A DNA stretch of 64,000 bases from Ixodes scapularis (taxonomy: Eukaryota > Arthropoda > Arachnida > Ixodida > Ixodidae). The notes below the pieces were generated by a model, which did no database searches, had not been told where the DNA came from, and was given only the letters and a program-made list of their open reading frames with translations. Within the stretch, counting starts at the first letter, position 1, and each line of letters starts with the position of its first letter. The stretch is taken from assembly GCF_016920785.2 (NCBI RefSeq), contig NW_024609837.1, forward strand, positions 20,343,207 through 20,407,206, read 5' to 3'. Of the stretch, positions 12,045 to 23,370 are shown piece by piece. Made by a program: the position numbers and the translations under genes.

Positions 12045-13028
12045 TAAATTAAAAATAAGAAAAAGTCGCTGGAACTACTGCAACTTCAGCTCCAGTGTCG
12101 ACCTTCGCAGAAACGACCGTATCATTGATAGACACCTCTACCATTCTAGCTTTGGCGTTTGTAACGCCCAAGGAACAGACAAAATTCCTGCGGTTCGCGG
12201 TTCACGTTCCGGTCTCGACACTGCTGGCGCCTAGCTTGGAGGCTCTTACTTCTTTAGTCGAGCAGACGGCCGAGAAATATCCTCGGTTCCCGCACTTCTG
12301 GCACACTGCTCCTCGGGCTGGGCACGAAGAACGGGAATGTGGGCCTCTCCCGCATGTTGAACACTTCGGAGCGAGATTGGTGTGTCCGACGCATTGACTG
12401 TTCTTTGATCTTGGTCGATGCCCGTGGGGCTACCCTTCACGGCGAGCCGCGTCGACCCCGGCGCTCGACGACGCAGCCTCCGAAAGTTCCGTAAAACCGC
12501 TTCGAAGCTCCTTTTGTTGTCGTTGCACACTTTCTTTCAGACGTGCCTTCGCAAGGGCGCTTGCCAGTGTTAGCGTCGAATTTATCTGAAGAGCCTCGGA
12601 GAGATTGGCGTCGCGTAGGCCCGAAACGAAGCGGTCGCGAACCATCCGCTTTTTTACTTCGCCGTAGTCGCACCGGTCTGCCAGCGTATGAAGGGCTACG
12701 GCAAACTGGTCCACCGTCTCGCCTGGTTCCTGACAGCGGCGACAAAGTAGTCGTCAAATGTTTGCTAGACAGCGGCGTATTTCTTCGAGTCTTCTTCCGA
12801 CAGGTTGAAGGTCTGAAATATCTTGCGCGCCTGCCGTCCCGTGGTGTACAGTAAGGTCCGTACCTGAGCTTCGTCTGTCCGCTCGTTCAGTCCAGAGGCG
12901 AACGGGTAATCGCCGAAGACCTGAGCCCAACCAGGCCATTCCGAGGTTTTTTCGAAGTTGAAGCTCGGCGGCGGCTGTACCGGAAAAAGTCCCGGCTGGA
13001 ACAAAACTTTGTCTTCGTCGCCGGGCAT
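12045..13028 (-). pseudogene. Gag-protease remnant of a Ty3/gypsy element
   Basis: Gag is the structural protein that packages element RNA, and the aspartic protease processes it. The N-terminus (from 13028) contains a gag core with EWPGWAQVFGDYPFASGL and LYTTGRQARKIFQTFNLSEE. The frame is broken by a TAG after KKYAAV near 12764. A deletion with frameshift follows before the conserved VDQFAVALHTLADRC block (about 12650-12714). A second TAG comes after it. Two CCHC knuckles follow. The first (CSTCGRGPHSRSSC) is complete. In the second (CQKCGNRGYFSAVC) the zinc-binding His is replaced by Tyr. The protease active-site motif DTGAE lies at 12085-12102, and reading stops shortly after. The broken frame shows this is a fossil. 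Confidence 0.8.
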
Positions 13029-13103
13029 GCCTGGTTACCTCTCTTTAGACGGCGGCCACGGCGGAAAGTGGGGGACGGACCACAAGGAATGGCAGGTGTC
13101 TCA

Positions 13104-13120
13104 TCCCACTTCTGACACCA
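13104..13120 (-). other. Primer binding site complementary to a tRNA-Leu-like 3' end
   Basis: The minus strand reads TGGTGTCAGAAGTGGGA directly after the LTR. This is the classic location and sequence type for priming minus-strand DNA synthesis. The tRNA assignment comes from remembered gypsy elements. Confidence 0.7.
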
Positions 13121-13370
13121 TGTCGTGTTTTCTACCGATATGAACGGAATACTTCCAGCTGCAGGCCAGGACGGACAGGCCCGAAAAAGCCCCTAGTTTA
13201 TTCCAGCAATCCAATACATAATGAGGTCCTGTCACATGATAATAGACAAGCACGGTGCACTTTCTGCAAGTCATACCGAGGAGTGATCGATGTCCAGTCA
13301 CATGATGATAGACGAGCACGGTACACTTTCCGCAAGTCATATCGAGGTGCTACAGTGCCGCATGACAGCA
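13121..13370 (-). repeat. 5' LTR with an internal 66 bp tandem duplication
   Basis: On the minus strand the LTR starts TGCTGTCATG and ends AACACGACA, giving TG...CA ends of about 250 bp right beside the primer site. Inside, a 66 bp unit beginning GTCACATGAT (plus strand) is repeated at 13231-13296 and 13297-13362 with several differences. The outer boundary lies against a (TA)n tract and is less certain. Confidence 0.6.
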
Positions 13371-13374
13371 TATA

Positions 13375-13453
<79 letters not shown>
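13371..13453. repeat. (TA)n microsatellite
   Basis: Roughly 40 TA units with one CA interruption, on one flank of the hammerhead-like motif. Confidence 0.9.
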
Positions 13454-13455
<2 letters not shown>

Positions 13456-13512
13456 CGACAGTTTCGCCGAGAGGCTCGGCTTCATCAGGAGGTGGCATAC
13501 ATGTGCCATCTC

Positions 13513-13515
<3 letters not shown>
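13454..13515 (-). ncRNA. Hammerhead-ribozyme-like motif
   Basis: The minus strand carries the hammerhead core in order: CUGAUGA (13488-13482), a helix II hairpin of six pairs (GCCGAG, loop CCU, CUCGGC), GAAA (13465-13462), then CUGUC with a potential cleavage site after GUC (13457). This matches the conserved core with a minimal stem III, as described for type I hammerheads in Penelope-like elements. The region before CUGAUGA forms its own hairpin (AGGAGAUGGCA with UGCCACCUCCU). Stem I for self-cleavage is poor: only about two pairs form around the cleavage site. Activity is therefore unproven. Confidence 0.45.

Positions 13516-13553
<38 letters not shown>
13515..13553. repeat. (TA)n microsatellite
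   Basis: Second TA tract, on the other flank of the hammerhead-like motif. Together the tracts suggest insertion into, or spread with, a TA repeat. Confidence 0.9.
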
Positions 13554-13556
<3 letters not shown>

Positions 13557-16500
13557 CTGGCACAGCATTTGCCTGCATATAAAATAAAAAATATGCAAAT
13601 AGGTATGTGAAAATACAAGAATTTAGCAACAACATTTTAAAGAAAAACTATTCACGTGAGCCTCAGAATATCAAAACGTATATTTTTTTTTACCTACGAT
13701 GAAGTGCAACTTGTCGTAAATGGGAAGGTGATTTAAAGGATATGTTACAACTGCTACTCAACTTACGGTAAACATTTAAAATATATGAATAAGTACTGTA
13801 ATGTTGCTATTCTAATTCACAGTTCTAGTACTTCTTATATATTTTAGACATGAGTTTGACGTAACCGCACAATATCTAGCCACAAATGGCTCTATTTGCA
13901 TTGTATACAACTGCTGCCAAGCGGTGAAATTGACTGCGGCACAAGCGTGTTTTCACCACCATTCAGACAAGGTGAACGCATAGTACGATATCCGAAGTCG
14001 GCAGCTAGCATGCTACAACCAACGAAACGTTTCAGATCTCGTGGAATCCGTAGCTCATCCTACAGGCACCTAAGATGACTCCTCGAGAGTAAACAAATAG
14101 TGAAGTTGTTTAGCAGGACATTATCTAGCGATACACTATGTCAATATGAAAGTAAAGAGATACCTGAAAGCTGCGAAACAGCTTTACATACATTCGAACA
14201 ACTTGTAACTTTAAAGACTTTCTGGAATTTTTCTTTAAATCACTGGTGCCATCGCAGCTCGTTTTTGTTAAAAAAAAAAACAATAATAAGTGTAAATCTT
14301 CGGTTCCACGTCACAATTCCCCTACCAAGGCGCACAACACTTATTCGGCACCAACCCTCACATTCGATACGAACACTCCTTTTGACGAGATACGAAATGA
14401 AAACCAAGGCTCGTGTCTCGTCTCCGGATATCATGTGAACTTTTACGTCGCAAATCCAGTCATGCTTTTTTTTTTTTTTTTGCATGAGGGACGTGTTGGA
14501 TTTTTGGAGTGGACAACACAAAGTTAGAGGCGAACGTTCGCGAAGCACGTCGATTGGAATTCGGCGAACAAATGTCGGCATCATCGTCGCTTGAGTCCAG
14601 TCGATGCGAAGCGTAAACTTTGGGCCCAACTATGTGTTTTACGAGTCTACAGATTGTTTCTGCTTACGTCCATACGCAGCCAGCGTTACGAGGTGATAAG
14701 ACCAATCAAGTGGCCTCAAAAGTTCAAGTCTCTAGACCTCTTATGTTTATGATTTGTTCAACGATGGTAGAACACGTAAAGAAACATATCGAACACCCTC
14801 CTCATGCGCTTTAGACGTTCTCTGATTGATCTCGCCAAGCCGTGGCGTCGGCTGAGTCTGCACTTAAAGTGAAAGAGTATAGGGCCCCTGGTGCCTATAA
14901 AGATGCATAGTCTCGTTGTGGAATTTCTTAAATTATTTCCGTACAAATTTAGCCATTTAAACCTACATCCCTCTTTCATTTTCGCCGCCGCGAAGAAACA
15001 TAACTAAGAAGAAAAGATACAAATAAATAAAGTAAAAACAAAATAATGTGCCAGCCTTATTCGACGAGCATCATCAGCATCGTCGCTTGTGGTCAATGAG
15101 AAAGACTTTTTTCTGGCTCTGGAAGCTTTGCCTAGGTCACGCTAACACTGTAAGATATACAGGTGTGGGCACCCTAGCCCCGCACCTGCCAGATGAAGTT
15201 CTCTACTCGCCTTTGACAAAAGCGGCGCCAACAGACAACTCTGATATGAGCTAATGACAGCGCCACGCGGACCCGGCTTCCCTCGCTTCTCTAGGGGAGA
15301 CATGCTTGTTTCCAAAGTCGTCATCTGGGTGTCTCTAATCATGCAGGGCATTGTACTTGCGCAACACGTGTTGATAAGTGCATTCTTCATCATTAACCCC
15401 AGTTTCGTATCTCTTTGACGGAAATAGATGTTTATGAACGCGTTGAAGCGGAGAGATCTCCTCCGCGGTGTTCTAGAAAGCGTCCCTCAAACTCAGAACA
15501 GACGCTCCAAGAGGAGAGAACGCGGCGGAATGCTATGCAAACCAAATAATTAGTTTTCGTTCCTTTATTATTTGCAAGTTGCGCCGTCTCCCCGGCGGCG
15601 ACGCTGTCGGCACCGGCTACCAAAGTGCGCACGAATTGAACTTTATCTGATCAATCGAGTCGCAGCATTTTCCATGCTATGCATCATCACTTAAAGAGCA
15701 TTTTACTCCTCAGCCTAAGTGCTGTGAAGTAGCTGACGTCACAAAACGAAGTGTGCAGGTTATAATTTCCGGAAGATGGTGGTTTTGGTAGAAATACCTT
15801 TCACAAACGCAGCTCGGTTCGATGTTCATTGTGTTGAGGCATAAAATGCGTACCGAGCTTGCTTGTTTAACATCACCGCGAAGCAACGCACAACACCTTT
15901 TTAGATACGACTTTTTTGCCAGATGGGATAGGAAACGAGGGATGTTTTCAACCCCGTATAAAAAATTCGTACGAGTTTTTTTTTTTTTTTAACTCATGTT
16001 TTATTAGAATGTTCGAGTGGGCATCAGTCTATCATTCACTTTTAATGTAAAAACAGGATAGCCGTTTGCGAGTGATACATTTTCTAGACTTTTATATGAA
16101 TTGGCAATACCTTCTCTGAAAGTGAAAACTCATACCTCGGTGAAACCTTCATTTGGAACTAAATGCAGCGGCTTGAAACGCCTTGATCGAGATAGTGTAG
16201 CGAGGTTAGTTCTCTTCTAACCGGACATGCAGACTGCAGCCTCAGTGCTCTATAAATCCGGCGCACTAATTTCTTCCGAGCTCGGCATTTTGTTTTGCGT
16301 ATAATCGCTTCAGACAAAACCATTTTTCCCCGTGCAAACTCTTGATGGAATAGAAAGCTTTCGTGCACTTACACTGAATTTTTTCTTTTAATTGCAAAAA
16401 ACATTCGGTAGAGACACTTAAGTTTGTTTACGTGTAGGAATCTCAAAGGCATTCCTACACGCAGCGCACTCTTACAAGCAGCGCAGCACGCATTCCTTTC

Positions 16501-18444
16501 GCCTCCCGGCGCTCCGGTGGTGACATCACGCTCCCACACTGTGCAGGCGCGGCGAACACTGCCGGCTTCACGATGGGTTCCGTGACGAATCATTGCCTTG
16601 CTGTGATTTTCTTTGTTTTTTTTTACTTCTAAACAGCTTCCGCTTTGACCGCGAGAGCACCCGCAGGCTTCCATGAGGAGGCATCTGCGTTGTTGTGCTT
16701 TTCTTTGTGTTTGATTGGGAATGGGCCAATGGGGATATAGGTTCCGCTTTGCTCAGACAATGAGAATTTAGCTGCCGTTTTGCTCAGCCAATCTGAATTC
16801 AGGTGCTGTTTTTCGCCTGCTTCATCCCATGAGACATTCAATATTTTCGCAATAAAACAAAAAGTAGCGTAAAGAATAGCCGATTAAAGAATCGTAAAAA
16901 TACAAAACCTGATTTTTTTGTAATACTATTAAGGTGTTGAAGTCTAATTGAAAAACTATTGTGGAAAATGGATCGTTTTTATAAAACAACATGATCGCTT
17001 CCTTTGCGCAGTAGGTACACGTGCTGATAGCCTAATAGCTTCTGCATAATATGGGAAGTAACAATGTTTCAAAACGAAACAACTTGAACGGCCTACTAAA
17101 ACCCTTTGTTTGACTGCTAACTGACGCATCTCGTAGCGTCTTCTTCTTGACAATCAGGAAAACGAAACGAATGATGACACAAAACGCCTAGGCGTCCATG
17201 GGTAGGCTTAAGTTGGACCTATCTCACGTTACAATGAAAAAAAACAAAATTGAATGTTCTAAGAATTCAGGGTTCGAAGAAACCCAGAGCGATCTCAGAA
17301 ATAACAGTTTGTCGTGATATCTTAACAGGTCACACGAGAAGTTCTCAGAATTCGAATGAAATTCGGACCCAATTCGGGTGCCGTGTTATCACCTTTTGTC
17401 CAACTCTTGACAACCGACGAAGCCAATGCGACCATGAATCGTAAAGCGTCTCGTATTGAATGGCCTATATCTTGCTTTATATATTTCTGAAAATTTGACT
17501 ACAAAACAAAAAATCGAAATGTAATTTCAAGTTAGTGCTCGCGCTTTTCTTTCGAGCTAATAGAAACTTTTTTGAGTGAAAAGTTGTGTGAAATGTGAAA
17601 ACCTACGAAAACAATGGGTCTTATGTATTTTTCGCGATAAGATTACTCCGAGCAGTCTAGACAGAATACGTTCCTTGTGTATAAAAACGTGAAACCTCTC
17701 TCGTTGCACATTCCTGATTTCTTCCGCTCGGCAATATATAGTACAAAGTTATGCTGCATCAATCAGCTCACTTGAGGATCCAGTGACACGGAGAATTGTA
17801 CGCTGAAATGTAAAAGATACCCTCGCAGCACTTTGTTTAAAATTAAGTTTCGTAACACAACTACGTTTCAACACCTTTCCTTAATATCGTGCGGCAAATA
17901 AACTATATTTACTTAATTATCATCCGTTTTCAAAATCAGTCAAGTGAACTGCGTTCTTCGAAGTTCTCCCAAGCAACTGCTTTCTCCAAATAAATTGTTT
18001 CTAACCCAGCTGCGAGGAAGCTCTTACAGGATTAACCGCCTTTTTAAACGGGCTGGAGATTTCGCCCGAGTCGGTTGAGGTTGCGGAATGATTTGCATAT
18101 CAAGAGAGCAGTCGGTAAACAAACCGTCGCACTGGGCTTTCGAATTGGGCATGGGATTTGTGGCCTCGCCCGTCATACAAAGCGGAGAAATAAACTTGTA
18201 GCTAGGAGCGGTCCGAGAACACTTGCTCGTGCGACTTCATTCGTGCGCGTACCACTGAAATAAAACGGGGAAGATTCTTTCTGTTTAGATTATAAAGGAA
18301 GTTTGATCCTTCGGCTGTCCTGACTAACTTTACAGAACTCGCGACCGCTCATACAGTATTCGGAATATTGAGGTACCGAAGTTGGTTAGGGTGTGTAATT
18401 TTGGTACGGCTGTCCGTCATGGTTACGCTCAAAAGGCTCCCGAG
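13554..18444. other. Stretch without a recognisable gene
   Basis: Mixed AT-rich sequence with GC-richer patches at about 14520-14620, 15430-15630 and 16440-16850. None of the ORFs (at most 129 codons) carries a motif I recognise, and the ones overlapping T-runs are composition-driven. The patch at 15430-15630 contains AATAAAG-type and CpG-rich sequence that could be an old LTR, but no matching primer site or termini were found. Confidence 0.5.
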
Positions 18445-18800
18445 GCTTCCTTTCAACATGGATTCAGAACGGCGTTCTTCTTGGAGACGCAGCTGGTAGT
18501 TTTACCTAGACGTTACATTCTATTTTGATAGTGGGATCCAAGTGGATTGCATATTTCATGATTTTCAAATGGCCTTACACATTATATACCTCACGGATTT
18601 ATTATTCATAAACTGTTCAATTAAACTTTCCAATCAACATGCTTGCATGAATCGCCGAATATATATTTTTAATAAAGCAATCAGTTCTGATCAATGGCAA
18701 GCGTTCGAACTATGTGGTGATCACATCTGGAGTCTCACAGGGTATTCTTTTTGGAACAACTTTCGTTTTTAGTTTGAAATCAAAATATCGCGGTCTCTTT
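18445..18800 (+). pseudogene. Degraded non-LTR reverse transcriptase fragment
   Basis: The plus strand preserves several RT landmarks in order but in shifting frames. QHGFRTAFFLETQLVVFT starts at 18454 and corresponds to the QxGFRxGxSxETQL block. VDCIFHDFQMAL (about 18543-18580) corresponds to the catalytic xDxxFLDFxKAFD block with the second motif residues changed. SGVSQGILFGTTFVF (about 18728-18775) corresponds to the SGVPQGSVLGPLLF block. The YADD region is missing. It is a fossil of a CR1/Jockey-like LINE, separate from the two other LINE copies. Confidence 0.6.
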
Positions 18801-18939
18801 TTGTTCTGCATACTCTAAATAACCAAAAATAACTTTAATGACCTAAACCCTGACAACGCGCAAGCACATACTTGACCCGTCGATTAAGATGGCTTTGGTA
18901 GTCTTTCTGTTTTCTTTCCTCTCATAACTGCAACACATA

Positions 18940-18951
18940 CCCCCCCCCCCC
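18940..18951. repeat. Poly(C) run
   Basis: About 12 consecutive C bases on the plus strand. Similar runs occur near 50450 and 53395. Confidence 0.8.
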
Positions 18952-19371
18952 TCCCCATGTTTTCAGTTGCTTGCACACTTATTATGATCTCTCTAGCAAC
19001 TTCCTCTATGTGCTGTGCCATCTGCCAGTCCGAACTGGCGTACATTAATGTCGGAAGTATATGCGCACCTCGAGAACTGCGTCCCGCTAAAATGGGGTGT
19101 ATCAAAGGCTATTAAAATTTTACAAAAAAAAAAAAAAAACTACCAGTGAAATACACCTTTGACGAAAAGTTAAGATTCCTACGTGCAGGCGTCGATTTTA
19201 ACGGTCTATATTAGATCGAGCCTGGTGACTTGGGACAGCCTATATAATGGTTTTACCAGACACCGCAGGTTTGCAAAGTTTGAATGATAAACCTTTCTGC
19301 GCACCGGGAGGCTCCCATGTACAAAATAATTGCCATTGTTCTCATTACTGAATCTAATGTAGCGCATTCGC

Positions 19372-19576
19372 AAAACTCTGTTTCACCTTATGGTGGGCCG
19401 CAGCGGACGCTACGTGTCATCAACACCAATCCATCGCCTTATTCGTGTCACGTGACTTTCGGGAGGAGCTCAGTGATGTGAGGGGCATCTAGTCACGTGA
19501 TATATTGACAGCGCTGGATTGGCTGTAATGGCCCGTAGCCTTTGCTGCGTTCCACCGAAAGGTGAAACGGAGTACG
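19372..19576. mobile_element. Palindromic foldback element (MITE-like), about 0.2 kb
   Basis: The left half, starting ACTCTGTTTCACCTTATGG, is matched by the reverse complement of the right half, starting ACTCCGTTTCACCTTTCGG. Similarity continues for about 90 bases (GCAGC, GGCTACG, CCAATCCA, CACGTGAC blocks) with little spacer. Short antisense ORFs across it are artefacts of the repeat. From memory this sequence type recurs in tick DNA. No transposase is present. Confidence 0.6.
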
Positions 19577-20365
19577 GCGATCCACGCGGCATCCTCCGTG
19601 TCTTATACATTATTCTATTCCATCTAGTGTGTAGAGGTTGCGTCACGTTGAATTTGTGTTTTCCGTGTGACGGGCAACTATAAATAACGGCCATTATTAG
19701 AGCTCGCATCAATGCCAGACTGAGGAGGTACCACGGAAAATGCCTGTTCACGCCCCATACGTCTTACGTCTTGCAATCTCTCAGCTGTGGTAATCGAACG
19801 ACGGTAAGGACTTGAGAAATCCTGCCACCGTCGGTTCAACAAGCGGTCTTAAAGGAAGAAGCTATAGTGGCTCCAAGGAACCTTTCTCTCGTAGCCATTC
19901 ACCGCACCTGAATACAAAAAAGTTGATTCAACTTTCGCAACGACACCGATGCGAGGCGTGGGCTCACCACTTGCGAAAAGATTCTAGAGATGCATGACAT
20001 TTCTCTGTTGGAGAATGCTTTGCTTATCCTTTCTTCGCTTCGGGGTACCTACTTAAGTAAAATTACTTCGGAATAAAATTACACCAAATATATATTTGGG
20101 TTTAAACAAGCGTAAAGCAGCGCTTCGTTTTTGTGAGGCGCTACATGGGACAACTCCGGTTTTTATTTCATAGAAATAGGTTATACCACTTGGATAGGTT
20201 TATAAAGTAAAACCTAAATAGTTCATAGATGACTTGCCGATTATATTATATCTTTGATGCTGGAGCGCAGTCTAGGAATAATCACATTGATAGAGGTGAG
20301 GGTAAGTGAATATACGACTCAATCAGTAGTGATGTTCTGCCACCGGTAATCCCTAAAAAAACACA

Positions 20366-21703
20366 TTTGGGATTATGACTGTTTTTAGCGCACTCAGCGC
20401 CCCTGAATTCCATGGTGCAATTTTTTTCTCGCTATTGTGCGTGGTTTTGAAGATATCCACGCCTCAAAGTTTTGTTTGGGGCGCGGCCAACAAATCCAAA
20501 ACAAGCCACTTGAGGCCCCGGCAACCCTGGAAATCAGCCGCTATGTGAACGTGACGTCAGGATCGTTCTCGTTCAACGAGTACGCAGGCCGAGCGGCACC
20601 TACCTCTGTTGCGCTAGCCGTCTAAAGATAGGAGGTAAACTAATTTCGTTTTCATTCTGTATATACGTGGTAGTTATCCAGCATATGTAGAGGGAGTTAG
20701 TGCGTATACCCTGAAGCTAACGACTGAAAAACCCGTGAACTCGTTCGGTGCGTACTCGGCGGCAGCCGCCGTGCGTGCGCTATGCCGTGCTCGTCGCTTG
20801 TATACACAAAAGCTGGCGACTGGAAAACGAGTGAACTGGTACGGTGCCGCACTCGGTGGCTGTCTTTGTGCGTGCAGTTTTGCGTACTCATTGCTAGGCC
20901 TAAATTGTCATTGGGCCTCCGTGGATGGAGCAGCGTTGCTCTACGCCGCGCTGCCAGTGACCATCAGTACTGGGGGCTCTTTCGCTTTCGCGCTGCGGGT
21001 CAGTCCCAGACACGAAGTTTTGAGGCTCTCCGGCGTGGGACGCGGTGCCCGAACACACGTGTGCTAGGCTGTACAAGTCTGTTTTTTCGTTCTTATGTTC
21101 TCAGACGCGTAAAAGCCGAAGTCCAAAGTCCACTCGTCGAACAGCGTTCACCCGCACCTTCTCCAATTTCCTGTCTGTGACCTGTTAACTTGTGAAAAAG
21201 CACCTCCGGGTTGCGCAGAGGGTTGTTTGAGCAGTCCACAGCGTTACAAGTTGTACTCGGCATCTTTCGAGGAACAGCTGGGTAGTCTTGGGAGCACCGA
21301 GTTGCTCACTAAAACGAGTCTTGGAGTTCTCACAAGCAAATAAACAAAAGGCTATACAGAAGCTACACGGGCTACAGATAAAAGCAACGGCTAAACACGC
21401 CAATCACATGCCGAAGTAGCGGTGGCAGCGGCTCAAGGGAGCGCACTCCGCGGAACGCACGGACCGGAGGAAAAAAAGAGAACGACACTGACGTCACGGC
21501 CCAATGTTGCTTTAGCAATCGGCAACCCGCTGGCCGCCCGCTAAGGAGCAGCGGCTCGCGGCGGGTCGCATTTTTAATATCGCCATTAGTTGAGAATGCG
21601 GCGTCCCACAGAAGTAATATTTTGGCTGGGGTCGTATTTTGTGTCACTGCAACGCAACCAGTAATTTATTTAATTTTGAGTTTCGGCCGGAGTTGCTTTT
21701 CAA
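20366..21703 (-). mobile_element. Copy A of a 1.34 kb dispersed repeat with a THAP first exon
   Basis: This segment matches the reverse complement of 35725-37063 along its whole length, with scattered substitutions and small indels. One end is TTTGGGATTATGACTG. The other is GCAGTGACACAAAATAC plus about 55 further bases. It is CpG-rich and contains two tandem units of about 110 bp (about 20700-20890). It carries a THAP-coding exon on the minus strand. A repeat family is likely. A segmental inverted duplication is the alternative. Confidence 0.65.
21123..21263 (-). pseudogene. THAP zinc-finger N-terminal exon, frameshifted copy
   Basis: From ATG at 21263 it reads MPSTTCNAVDCSNNPLRNP, which matches the start of the THAP domain in the other copy and keeps the first two zinc-ligand cysteines (C6, C11) and the FHK motif. 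After HK the sequence differs by a net four bases from copy B, so the frame is lost before the W-x-K-E block. The second half of the C2CH finger is absent. Confidence 0.55.
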
Positions 21704-23226
21704 CGTGCAGTTTTAGATGGTGCAGTTGAATATTTAGAGAAATCAGCTCCCCTTCTTGCAAGAGAAATGTGGGATATTTAAAATGCACGTATATAGAATA
21801 ATTGGGGAACTAGCTGCGGCAGAAAAGAAACACGCCCAACTAATTTTTTTTTTAATTTAAAATACGCTATACGTCTTCTACCGCTCGTAGAAATGACTTG
21901 ATAAAAAAACTGGGGCAAAATAATCCCCCATACTCTCGTTCGTTTGCAAAACAAAACAAAAAGAAAAAAACCTCGGTTATAAAAGGAAGTTATAATAACT
22001 CTTGTAGTTTAAAGAGCATTTTCCATTTATATTTTTGTATCCTCTTAGTTACGTTAAAACGCGATTAGAGCACTCCAAATCAATTATCGGTTCGCCAAAC
22101 CGTACCGCCGGTATTTCCACACCATATGATGCGCGGAACAGGTACTCAGGGTTTGAGCCACAAACCCAGTTTCTTGGAAACATACCACCGGCCGGGCTTA
22201 ATTAGAGCACACAGAAGGCGGATGATGACGTTCATACAATTTTTTTAAATTTTCAATGCGAGGCCAGCATTTGTTTTAACGGGTATTTAAGATCAACACC
22301 AGACGTAGTTGGGCCATTCTTTTCACGAGTAGTTTCTGTATTATATTTTCTTTTATTTTAATTGTAACTGACGAGACACTGGTTCAATCCGCACGGTCTT
22401 CAACGCTTCAGCGCATGACACTTTCGGTCAGGGGCCAGGGGTGAGGTCATTTAAATTCTTTGCTTTACGGTAATTTCGATACGCGTCTTCATTGTACAGG
22501 ATCTTTGAAATTAATTTCAGAATATATTTAAGAAGAGGTGGTTACCGGTGAATGGACACCGTCCTCACTACATGTGTATCAGGCTTAGCGGACATTAGGT
22601 GGCAGGAAAATGGCAGGCCGCCTACTTGCCTTAATCACAGTTTTTTTCTGAACACATGTGCTTTTTGTCACACCTTGCTTCAGCCTTGAAATATGTTTAA
22701 TACAAAATATATTGTTGACATCTAGATGATTTATGTTTTTCCGAAATTGAATAGCTCTGCTTTACTAGAGTTGTATCATATGTGCTGTGCACCAGGCAGA
22801 AGCCGATGAGCTCTTCGTAGATGCGTGAAAATCAAGAATAATAATATTATCCCCATAACAATGAGTATGGTTACAAACTAAAATTGGTTTATTATGTCTT
22901 ATTTGTTTTTGTATGGGTGACGTTGACAGCCTGCGGCGGCTACAATTTGTGGATAAACCGATATAAAGATATTGTATAAATGCCAGTGGGTTTGACCTGC
23001 ACATCAATTCAATTTACCCGCACAAATGTTTAAGGAAATTTACATCACGTGACCTATGAACCCATTCAGTTTCCCGGTAATAAAGTAAACAGGGATACTG
23101 ATGAAAAATTACTTCTTCATTTTGAAAACCATTGCTAACCTAGTTCTAAAGAACCGTCCTGAGAAGTATATGTACAAGAACGTTTTTTTTAGTTAAATAA
23201 AAGCATGTCGTCAATTAAGATTGTTC
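21704..23226. other. AT-rich stretch without a recognisable gene
   Basis: No ORF with a family motif. Nothing else supportable was seen. Confidence 0.6.
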
Positions 23227-23370
23227 AAGAACACACAAGAACCTTATTAGAACACTTAAAAAATATCAAATTATATAAAAAGTTATAAGAAACAGATGAG
23301 AACATTTTGCTCGTTCTTATATAATCTTATATCGTTATTATATGTTCTTAAAATGCTCTTGTGTGCTCTT
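23227..23370. mobile_element. Small foldback element with AAGARCACACAAGARC ends
   Basis: The left end AAGAACACACAAGAAC (from 23227) is matched by the reverse complement of GCTCTTGTGTGCTCTT (23355-23370). Weaker inward complementarity involves TAAGAACA and AT-rich blocks. About 144 bp, no coding capacity. Confidence 0.4.

Larger units (their letters stand above)
12045..13370 (-). mobile_element. Degenerate Ty3/gypsy LTR retrotransposon, 5' portion
   Basis: On the minus strand the order is a 5' LTR (13370-13121), a primer binding site (13120-13104), gag (from 13028), CCHC knuckles and the start of protease, ending near 12045. Reverse transcriptase, integrase and the 3' LTR are absent, so the copy is truncated. 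Several stops make it non-functional. Confidence 0.75.

Noticed and set aside
13198..13635. ORFs with long Ile-Tyr repeats on both strands
   Set aside because: They are translations of (TA)n microsatellites.
19284..19751. ORFs with SVSPxGGxQ phrases
   Set aside because: They are translations of the palindromic foldback element.
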